10,308 nt of DNA. Source: Candidatus Latescibacterota bacterium. GTDB taxonomy: Bacteria > Latescibacterota > 4484-107. The position numbers and the translations under genes were made by a program. Where the stretch lies: the NCBI GenBank assembly GCA_030613045.1, contig JAUWMS010000043.1, positions 1-10,308 on the forward strand, written 5' to 3'. Numbering within the stretch: position 1 is the first letter of the stretch; each line of letters begins with the position of its first letter. Below, one piece after another: positions 1-4,805 of this stretch. The notes below the pieces were generated by a model. That model worked only from the letters and a program-made list of their open reading frames with translations, made no database searches and was not told the origin of the DNA.

Positions 1-99
1 GCTCAGAAGGCCGAAGTGAATGAATTAAAGACCATACAGCCCTATCCCATAAAACAAAAGGCGGCTTACTCATTTCAGGAGATCCCTTATAGGACATAG
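1..99 (+). CDS. higA: HigA-type antitoxin, C-terminal fragment (cut by the window edge)
   Basis: Reading frame 1 from the first base gives 32 codons and a TAG stop. They are identical in DNA and protein to the last 32 codons of the complete higA at 2868-3215. This is the tail after the helix-turn-helix, beginning AQKAEVNELKT and ending EIPYRT. The start lies outside the window, so I cannot tell whether this is the end of an intact second higA or a truncated remnant. Because the identity already holds at base 1, the repeat probably continues upstream. If a full higBA copy lies there, the restriction-modification pair sits between two toxin-antitoxin copies. Confidence 0.7.
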   Translation, partial: AQKAEVNELKTIQPYPIKQKAAYSFQEIPYRT

Positions 100-119
100 C
101 ATGATGCCTATCGCCTCTG
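1..119 (+). repeat. Direct repeat, left copy (119 bp, exact; partner at 3117-3235)
   Basis: Bases 1-119 match 3117-3235 without a mismatch, at an offset of 3116. They cover the end of higA, its stop codon and 20 bases beyond it. After base 119 the two copies still align but diverge quickly (several substitutions, then a gap of about 21-24 bases). The sharp change from identity to divergence suggests recent duplication, recombination or gene conversion inside an older repeat. The left limit is unknown. Confidence 0.95.
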
Positions 120-137
120 CCATTTGTCGCTGTACGA

Positions 138-195
138 GGCAATTTTTCTCTTGTCCTATGTTCCTCAAAAACGCATGTCCACCCAGCGTTCGCCT
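138..195 (+). repeat. Dispersed downstream repeat, copy 1 (with decayed hairpin at 124-147)
   Basis: This segment shares the core CTCTTGTCCT...GTTCCTCA with copies at 2451-2502 and 3254-3325. Compared with the 3254 copy it lacks about 21-24 bases (the ATATGGATCTTCCATTTCGAC part), then rejoins at AACGCATG...GCGTTCGC. Just before it, 124-147 corresponds to the perfect hairpin at 3240-3258, but here the arms carry mismatches. The whole follows the antitoxin tail. Confidence 0.75.
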
Positions 196-223
196 TAGAG
201 CGGCCTCCTGAGCGGATTTTCCT

Positions 224-249
224 GCCGGATTCATCCGGTTTGCTTTTTT
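224..249 (+). terminator. Intrinsic terminator after the left higA copy
   Basis: A hairpin with arms CCGGA (225-229) and TCCGG (234-238) and a TTCA loop is followed by the T-rich tract TTTGCTTTTTT (239-249). G224 and T239 can add a wobble pair. The short stem with a strong T tract fits a rho-independent terminator. It would stop transcription arriving from the upstream antitoxin gene and insulate the methyltransferase gene. Confidence 0.6.
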
Positions 250-250
250 G

Positions 251-286
251 GAGCGCTGAGGAATCTCTCGGCGAAAGCTGGCGCTC
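251..286 (+). other. Possible three-way-junction structure ahead of the methyltransferase gene
   Basis: The gap 100-442 has no gene I can support. Besides the repeat and terminator it holds an outer stem GAGCGC (251-256) with GCGCTC (281-286). This encloses two small hairpins: GAG-GAAT-CTC (258-267) and CGGC-GAAA-GCTG (269-280), the latter closed by a GNRA loop. A perfect palindrome, AGCGTA-T-TACGCT, follows at 324-336. It could be a structured leader or an operator region. No known riboswitch class is recognised. Confidence 0.3.
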
Positions 287-349
287 AGACTCGGGGGAAG
301 GCGATAGGCCCGCGAAAGAGGGAAGCGTATTACGCTGCAAGAGTTGCTG

Positions 350-378
350 TGGCTGGATTTTTTGTTGGGCAGTATAAC
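350..378 (+). promoter_or_regulatory. Weak candidate promoter for the restriction-modification genes
   Basis: TATAAC at 373-378 is a fair -10 box. Seventeen bases upstream lies only the poor -35 match TGGCTG (350-355). A start of transcription near 385 would agree with translation beginning at ATG 404 or 443 and not at the TTG at 344. The palindrome at 324-336 lies just upstream and could bind a regulator. No separate controller (C) protein gene is visible. Confidence 0.25.
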
Positions 379-442
379 TCATATTGGCCGTCCGAAGATA
401 GGAATGAAATTGACGACCATTTCATGCTACTTTGAGAGCGGA

Positions 443-1321
443 ATGAAGGTATCTGAGAAAGACGGACATGTGGTGATTTGGGGCGACGTTTTGGAAGCGC
501 TTCGAGGGTTCGTTCCCGATGGCTCTGTTGATCTGATTTTTGCCGATCCGCCGTATAATATCGGCAAAAACTTCAATGGGCGACGGGATCGCTGGAAGTC
601 CGAGGAGGACTACCTCTCATGGTGTTATGAGTGGCTCGATCTCTGCATTAGGAAATTGAAGAAAAATGGCAGTTTTTACGTGATGGCCGCCACTCAGAAC
701 ATGCCCTATTTCGACATTTTTCTCCGCAAGAAACTAACCATTCTTTCCCGGATCGTATGGTCATACGACAGCTCGGGGGTGCAGGCAAAGAAGTACTTTG
801 GCTCGCTTTATGAGCCGGTTCTTTTCTGTGTGAAAAACAAGAAAGACTATACATTTAACGCCGATGACATTCTCGTAGAGGCAAGAACGGGCGCGAAAAG
901 AAAACTCATTGATTACAGAAAATCCGTGCCCACCGTGTACAACAGTAAGAAAGTTCCCGGGAACGTTTGGGATATCTCCAGAGTTCGCTACCGAATGTCC
1001 GAATACGAAAAACACCCCACGCAAAAACCAGTCGCCCTATTGGAACGCATTGTGAAAGCAAGCTCTAATCCTGGGGATATTGTGCTCGACCCGTTTTCGG
1101 GTACTTTCACCACGTCTTTTGTGGCTCAGTCGCTCGGACGAAATTCGGTCGGAATCGAGATAGACGAAGACTACATGAAGATCGGGTTGCGCCGGCTCCG
1201 CATCCGAGAGAAATACAACGGGGAGATGCTCCGACGTGAGCCTAGGACCTACGAACGCCAAAACGCACTTACACAGCAACACCTTGCTCTTTTTGAAAGG
1301 CGTCCGCATTATGGAGCATGA
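443..1321 (+). CDS. DNA adenine-N6 methyltransferase, YhdJ/M.EcoKII-like (beta class)
   Basis: Modification enzyme that would transfer a methyl group from S-adenosylmethionine to adenine N6 in its recognition site. Motif IV, DPPYN, is at residues 35-39 and the AdoMet-binding motif I, DPFSGTFTT, at 216-224; this IV-before-I order is the beta class. Stretches such as VDLIFADPPYNIGKNF, RIVWSYDSSGVQAKK and YEKHPTQKP closely match my recollection of E. coli YhdJ, which acts on ATGCAT. From this ATG the protein has 292 aa, near YhdJ's 294. ATG 404 and a TTG at 344 are longer alternatives, but the extra residues are unlike the family, and none of the starts has a strong ribosome-binding site. The stop overlaps the start of the presumed endonuclease gene by 11 bases, suggesting translational coupling. 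The ATGCAT specificity is inferred by homology. Confidence 0.9.
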   Translation: MKVSEKDGHVVIWGDVLEALRGFVPDGSVDLIFADPPYNIGKNFNGRRDRWKSEEDYLSWCYEWLDLCIRKLKKNGSFYVMAATQNMPYFDIFLRKKLTILSRIVWSYDSSGVQAKKYFGSLYEPVLFCVKNKKDYTFNADDILVEARTGAKRKLIDYRKSVPTVYNSKKVPGNVWDISRVRYRMSEYEKHPTQKPVALLERIVKASSNPGDIVLDPFSGTFTTSFVAQSLGRNSVGIEIDEDYMKIGLRRLRIREKYNGEMLRREPRTYERQNALTQQHLALFERRPHYGA

Positions 1322-2432
1322 ATTTACACCGGTGATTCTAACCTTTCTCGAAAAGCATTTCGGGGAGCATGCTCAGGATCTTTTTGATAAAAGCCCTTTG
1401 CTTCAATATCTGAATCTCAAGACGGTCTCCGCCACTCGTGGCTCGAAGGCACGCAGCAGTTTCGCCAGTCTCTACGCCGTCTATGTGCTTGTGGAGGACT
1501 ACATCGAACATAGCTACCACAAAAAAGGAGATTACTCGCAGTACGAAGGAGCGAGGTTCTCGAAGCTCTTCAAGCGCCAGAGACAATTGCCCTTCGGCAG
1601 CAAACTGCAGAATCACGCACTCAACCACCGGATGAATCAGGAATTCAGAAAATTCTTCCCCCAAGTGGACGCGACGCCGATTTTGAGAGTGGTTGAATCG
1701 CGAAGATACTGGATCAACGAAAAACTCTTGAAAATATCTATCGGCAGACGCAGGTTCAATCTGGCCGAAGCGGTAATCGAGATCATTGATGCTTATGTGG
1801 AGACCAAGCAAAAGTCATTCAAGGGCTTTATTCAGACCTGTGACAAACTCAAACGGATCTCCAGGCAAAACCAAAAAGAAGTTGAGAGATTCATTCTCGA
1901 CCTTCTTGCCCCAAATGTGGACGCCCGGATTTTTGAAATTGTGAGTTACGCCATTCTCAAGTACTTCTACCACGACCGGACGGTCTATTTTGGATTTCAA
2001 CTCGATCAGTTGGAAGAATCCCCCCTCAGGCTGTACAAGACCGGACGCACCAACGCGAATGATGGTGGAATAGACTTTGTGATGAGACCGCTGGGAAGGT
2101 TCTTTCAGGTCACAGAGACCCTCGACGTGCGGAAATATTTCCTGGACATTGACAAGATCGAAAGATATCCGATCTCGTTTGTCATTAAGTCAGAGGACTC
2201 GATCAAAGCCTTAACCACCAAACTGAGACAGGGGGCGGAGCGTCAATATGCGGTCAAAACCATTGTGGACAAATATATGAAGTGTATCGAAGAGGTTATC
2301 AATATCCCGACGCTCCGGGATCGTTTTGGCGTGGCCACCGAGCAAGGCTACTTGCGTGATGTCATCAACGAAATCGTTCGTCAAAGCAAGGTCGAGTTCA
2401 ATTACGAAGATCCCGATGACGACTTCGATTGA
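1311..2432 (+). CDS. Probable type II restriction endonuclease, partner of the YhdJ-like methyltransferase
   Basis: A 373-aa protein starting at ATG 1311 inside the end of the methyltransferase gene, preceded by an AAAGGCG-like ribosome-binding site. The arrangement strongly suggests the cognate endonuclease, expected to cut the methyltransferase's site (probably ATGCAT). The first two thirds are basic and helical with no motif I can name. The likely nuclease core is in the C-terminal third: an acidic residue at E209 (RIFEIVSYAIL), then NDGGIDF with D255, then RFFQVTE at 263-269. This resembles the D...(E/Q)xK layout of PD-(D/E)xK enzymes, but the usual lysine position is threonine (Q266-V-T268), followed by E269. 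No membrane segment or frameshift is seen. The tail is acidic (EDPDDDFD). An in-frame start further upstream (1236) lies within the methyltransferase gene and is unlikely. Confidence 0.7.
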   Translation: MEHEFTPVILTFLEKHFGEHAQDLFDKSPLLQYLNLKTVSATRGSKARSSFASLYAVYVLVEDYIEHSYHKKGDYSQYEGARFSKLFKRQRQLPFGSKLQNHALNHRMNQEFRKFFPQVDATPILRVVESRRYWINEKLLKISIGRRRFNLAEAVIEIIDAYVETKQKSFKGFIQTCDKLKRISRQNQKEVERFILDLLAPNVDARIFEIVSYAILKYFYHDRTVYFGFQLDQLEESPLRLYKTGRTNANDGGIDFVMRPLGRFFQVTETLDVRKYFLDIDKIERYPISFVIKSEDSIKALTTKLRQGAERQYAVKTIVDKYMKCIEEVINIPTLRDRFGVATEQGYLRDVINEIVRQSKVEFNYEDPDDDFD

Positions 2433-2450
2433 CGAAAAACTTTCGGTCAC

Positions 2451-2502
2451 GGCATTTTTCTCTTGTCCTCTGTTCCTCAGATATGTATCTTGCATTTCGA
2501 CA
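2451..2502 (+). repeat. Dispersed downstream repeat, copy 2
   Basis: Begins 18 bases after the endonuclease stop. It shares CTCTTGTCCTCTGTTCCTCA followed by an ATATG(T/G)ATCTT(G/C)CATTTCGACA-type stretch with the copy at 3254-3325, at only a few mismatches. The hairpin that precedes that copy is missing here, and the trailing AACGCATG part is replaced by the higB promoter region. Its position directly after a gene, like the other two copies, suggests a mobile or recombinogenic spacer. Confidence 0.75.
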
Positions 2503-2509
2503 TTACCCC

Positions 2510-2538
2510 TTGAAATAGCATGGGCTCCGTGCTATCCT
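2510..2538 (+). promoter_or_regulatory. higBA promoter with palindromic operator between -35 and -10
   Basis: TTGAAA (2510-2515) and TATCCT (2533-2538) are separated by exactly 17 bases, a good sigma70 match. Arms ATAGCA (2515-2520) and TGCTAT (2530-2535), with inner GG/CC symmetry, form a palindrome that fills the spacer and overlaps both boxes. HigA-family antitoxins usually repress their own operon by binding such a site, so this is the likely operator. Transcription would start near 2545, at or next to the higB ATG, so higB may be translated from a leaderless or nearly leaderless message. A related sequence, ATAGCATGATGCCTAT, occurs at the higA stop. Confidence 0.6.
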
Positions 2539-2544
2539 CTTGTT

Positions 2545-2838
2545 ATGATACGAGCATTCAAGAATCCGGGAACTGAAGATATATTCAATGGAAGCAGCAC
2601 GAAATCAGCAAGAAAGGCTTGCCCGCAAAGTTTGTGGAAACTCGCGGCGCTAAAATTTGACCAACTGGATTCCGTCATTTCACTCGGCGAACTCCGTATC
2701 CCCCTGGGAAACCGCTTGGAAGCTCTATCAGGAGACCGGAAAGGGCAACACAGTATCCGCATTAATCAACAGTACCGTATCTGCTTTGTTTGGACGGATA
2801 CCGGCCCCGACGAAGTCGAAATTGTGGATTACCATTGA
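2545..2838 (+). CDS. higB: HigB-type toxin (RelE/ParE superfamily mRNA interferase)
   Basis: A 97-aa protein of the plasmid-maintenance-killer (HigB) type, whose members cleave mRNA on the ribosome and are neutralised by HigA. The pattern is characteristic: an [14 protein letters not shown] beginning, a central [34 protein letters not shown] segment (residues about 47-80), and the VEIVDYH ending. Length and the DRKG and YRI(C)F motifs agree with the family. The start at ATG 2545 removes a repeat-derived extension that would otherwise read through the promoter. There is no clear Shine-Dalgarno sequence, in keeping with a start next to the transcription start. The toxin gene precedes the antitoxin gene, the usual hig order. 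No damage is seen, so it is probably functional. Confidence 0.92.
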   Translation: [97 protein letters not shown]

Positions 2839-2867
2839 GGGTCCAGCACATAAACGTGGAGAAAAAC

Positions 2868-3215
2868 ATGATTCGTGTACCCACTCATCGAACACCAACG
2901 CATCCGGGTGAAATGCTCTTAGAAGAGTTTCTAAAACCAATGCGCCTGACCCAGCGGGACTTAGCGAGGGCGATTCACGTTCCATATCAATCAATCAATG
3001 AGATGGTGAACAGACACCGAGGGATGACTCCTGGTACAGCGTTGCGTATTGCAAGGTTCTTTGGCAGTTCAGCAGAGTTTTGGATGAATCTTCAACTTCG
3101 TTGGGATTTGTATCATGCTCAGAAGGCCGAAGTGAATGAATTAAAGACCATACAGCCCTATCCCATAAAACAAAAGGCGGCTTACTCATTTCAGGAGATC
3201 CCTTATAGGACATAG
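2868..3215 (+). CDS. higA: HigA-type antitoxin (XRE-family helix-turn-helix)
   Basis: A 115-aa partner of HigB that binds the toxin and represses the operon. The N-terminus (RVPTHRTPTHPGEMLLEEF) is the standard HigA opening. The helix-turn-helix lies at about residues 26-66 (LTQRDLARAI...QSINEMVN), followed by the conserved TALRIARFFGSSAEFWMNLQ region. It begins 29 bases after the higB stop, with a GGAG ribosome-binding site six bases before the ATG. The last 32 codons are duplicated exactly at the left edge of the window. A palindrome-like ATAGCATGATGCCTAT overlaps the stop codon and could be a second binding site, though this is speculative. Confidence 0.93.
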   Translation: MIRVPTHRTPTHPGEMLLEEFLKPMRLTQRDLARAIHVPYQSINEMVNRHRGMTPGTALRIARFFGSSAEFWMNLQLRWDLYHAQKAEVNELKTIQPYPIKQKAAYSFQEIPYRT

Positions 3216-3235
3216 CATGATGCCTATCGCCTCTG
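3117..3235 (+). repeat. Direct repeat, right copy (119 bp, exact; partner at 1-119)
   Basis: Identical to bases 1-119. Recombination between the two copies would remove or multiply a 3116-bp unit containing the methyltransferase, the endonuclease and most of higBA. The boundary at 3235/3236 is where sequence identity ends. Confidence 0.95.
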
Positions 3236-3239
3236 GCAT

Positions 3240-3266
3240 TTGCCGCTGTTCGCGGCAATTTTGCTC
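3240..3266 (+). terminator. Hairpin terminator of higBA
   Basis: Perfect arms TTGCCGC (3240-3246) and GCGGCAA (3252-3258) around a five-base loop, followed by TTTTGCTC. It lies 24 bases past the higA stop and fits a short rho-independent terminator, although the T run is only four bases. Confidence 0.5.
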
Positions 3267-3325
3267 TTGCCCTCTGTTCCTCAAATATGGATCTTCCATT
3301 TCGACAACGCATGCCCGGCTGGCGT
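3254..3325 (+). repeat. Dispersed downstream repeat, copy 3 (most complete)
   Basis: The fullest copy. It has the CTCTTGCCCTCTGTTCCTCA core, the ATATGGATCTTCCATTTCGAC block shared with 2451-2502, and the AACGCATG...GCGTTCGC end shared with 168-193. Its end contains AACGC and GCGTT as short inverted arms 11 bases apart, conserved in copy 1 although the loop differs. Confidence 0.75.
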
Positions 3326-3522
3326 TCGCAGCCCCGTCGACGGACTCTGAGGCCATCGTGGTGGATTTTATGCCGACCCACATAACACCCCGTGATAAAA
3401 TGAGCGCTACAACCCAACACGCTGGTATCTCCAGGATTATGGTCGATGTGAAAGTTGCTTCACTGGCGTCTTATACGGACCGGAAAGCGATGTCCCGCAT
3501 GTTACACGGATCCATATAAACC
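3326..3522. other. Spacer before the hydrolase gene, no gene recognised
   Basis: About 200 bases with no supported gene. An open frame on + (3217-3519) crosses it but starts in the repeat and looks like no protein I know. A small hairpin GTGAA/TTCAC lies at about 3448-3463. No attC-like site, clear promoter or strong ribosome-binding site is visible here. If the hydrolase is an integron cassette, its left boundary is not identified. Confidence 0.4.
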
Positions 3523-4689
3523 ATGTTCGCCAAAGAGAAGAAGGCCTGGATGACAGAAGCGCAAATGGCAGAACTGCCTGATCCCTTCCGGTTCGTAAAT
3601 GGACGTGAAGTCCGGACCGTCGAGGACTGGCGGAGAAGGCGGCAGGAACTGTCCGGCCTGATCGTGAATATTGAATACGGCGGCCTGCCGCCGACGCCGT
3701 CTGGGGTGACTGGCGAGGCCCTGCACACGCACAAGGAGTCCCGGTTTCTCGATGCCGGCTACACCCAGTACCGGCTCATCAACGACGATGATCGCACATT
3801 CCATTTCCGGCTCGACGTTCTCGTGCCTCCCGGCGAAGGCCCGTTCCCCGTCGTGCTGACAGGTGACGGGTGCTATCGGTACGTTACTAATGACATCACC
3901 CTCGACATACTGCGACGCGGTTTCATTCTCGCACAATTCAGTCGCACCGCTATCGTTCCCGACCTGTACAATTCGGAACGAACGACCGGCCTGTACCGTG
4001 TTTATCCCGACGCGCAATTCGGCGCACTTGCCGGCTGGGCCTGGGGGTACCATCGCTGCGTAGATTTCTTGCTCACCCTCGACGTCGTCCGGCCCGACGG
4101 TATTGCCGTGGTCGGCCACTCCAGAGGTGGAAAGACCGCCTTGCTCGCCGGAGCCACCGACGAGCGCATAGCGATTACCGCACCCAACGGATCGGGGTCT
4201 GGTGGCGCTGGCTGCTTTCGCTGGCAAGGCCCGGATTCGGAAACGCTTGCGGACAGTAAGCGGATGATCCCGTACTGGTACGGTCCCCGACTGTGGGAGT
4301 TCGGTGGAAGGGAACAGGAGTTGCCATTTGACCAGCATTTTCTGAAAGCACTCGTCGCACCTCGTGCGCTTCTTTCAACGGAGGGACTGGGCGACCTGTG
4401 GTCGAACCCGAGCGGAACATGGCAGACCCACCTGGCAGCGCGAGAGGTGTACCGGTTCCTCGGTGCCGAAGAGCGCATCGGCATCTGGTTCCGCGAAGGG
4501 GCGCATGACCATGGCCAGGCCGATTGGAGAGCATTCCTGGATTTCATGGAATGGCAATTATGCGGGAAGCAACCTGAGTACCCTTTCGACCGGAACCCAT
4601 ACCCGGACATGGCTGCCGCCTTCACGTGGTCGGCGCCCGGCCCTGCAAACGAAGAGGATGGCGAACCAGCGGATGCAGGCGACGCTTGA
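3523..4689 (+). CDS. Alpha/beta hydrolase, glucuronoyl-esterase (CE15)-like
   Basis: A 388-aa hydrolase. The nucleophile elbow is GHSRGGK (residues 198-204, Ser200), like the G-C/H-S-R-x-G-K elbow of CE15 glucuronoyl esterases, which split ester links between lignin and glucuronoxylan. Other family-like parts are PNGSGSGGAGCFRW (221-234), LPFDQHFLKALVAPRALL (267-284) and a His in GAHDHG (326-331, His328 or His330). The glutamate that usually follows Pro in the PQESG-like motif is Asn222 here; an acidic residue in EGLGDLW (287-293) could serve instead. I see no signal peptide, so a cytoplasmic enzyme acting on an imported ester is possible. The substrate is not known. Starts at ATG 3523 or ATG 3550 are possible; the second has AGAAGG five bases upstream. 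The stop lies inside an attC-like hairpin, so the last residues are encoded by that element. Confidence 0.75.
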   Translation: MFAKEKKAWMTEAQMAELPDPFRFVNGREVRTVEDWRRRRQELSGLIVNIEYGGLPPTPSGVTGEALHTHKESRFLDAGYTQYRLINDDDRTFHFRLDVLVPPGEGPFPVVLTGDGCYRYVTNDITLDILRRGFILAQFSRTAIVPDLYNSERTTGLYRVYPDAQFGALAGWAWGYHRCVDFLLTLDVVRPDGIAVVGHSRGGKTALLAGATDERIAITAPNGSGSGGAGCFRWQGPDSETLADSKRMIPYWYGPRLWEFGGREQELPFDQHFLKALVAPRALLSTEGLGDLWSNPSGTWQTHLAAREVYRFLGAEERIGIWFREGAHDHGQADWRAFLDFMEWQLCGKQPEYPFDRNPYPDMAAAFTWSAPGPANEEDGEPADAGDA

Positions 4690-4716
4690 CAGCGCGCCTG
4701 ATCCGCGCCGTTAGGC
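4660..4716 (+). other. attC-like integron recombination site (57 bp)
   Basis: The right end is GTTAGGC (4710-4716), a full match to the R' box GTTRRRY. AAC at 4664-4666 pairs with its GTT as the weaker R'' side. Between them GCGGAT (4669-4674) pairs with ATCCGC (4701-4706), CAGGCG (4676-4681) with CGCCTG (4695-4700), and CGC (4683-4685) with GCG (4692-4694). G4675 and A4682 are left as extrahelical bases on one arm, the loop is TTGACA, and there is an unpaired spacer (CA/GCC) next to the core. Length, unpaired bases and orientation after a + strand gene all fit attC. The R'' box GGCGAAC is degenerate. Confidence 0.65.
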
Positions 4717-4746
4717 AGCACCATAGAACTGAAGCACCGATCCCAT

Positions 4747-4781
4747 CATCCTCCTGCAAGGTTGGAACATGCAAGAGGATG
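4747..4781. terminator. Hairpin between convergent genes, possible bidirectional terminator
   Basis: Arms CATCCTCCTGCA (4747-4758) and TGCAAGAGGATG (4770-4781) pair at 11 of 12 positions around an 11-base loop. It lies between the hydrolase (+) and the RND permease (-), where a terminator for both strands is expected. Neither side has a strong T tract, so it may work only as an RNA-stabilising 3' hairpin. Confidence 0.4.
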
Positions 4782-4805
4782 GATCATCTAAATTTCCCCA
4801 CCCCC

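Noticed and set aside
3300..3325. AACGC...GCGTT at the end of the dispersed repeat as a second attC site
   Set aside because: Only five-base arms around 11 bases, no GTTRRRY box and no extrahelical-base pattern; too small for attC.
3217..3519. Small + strand open frame of 100 codons after higA
   Set aside because: Its first part is the translated dispersed repeat and the rest has no similarity I recognise; no ribosome-binding site.
4002..4724. - strand open frame (240 codons) opposite the hydrolase gene
   Set aside because: Antisense to a well-supported gene, composition typical of a shadow frame, and it also runs through the attC-like site.
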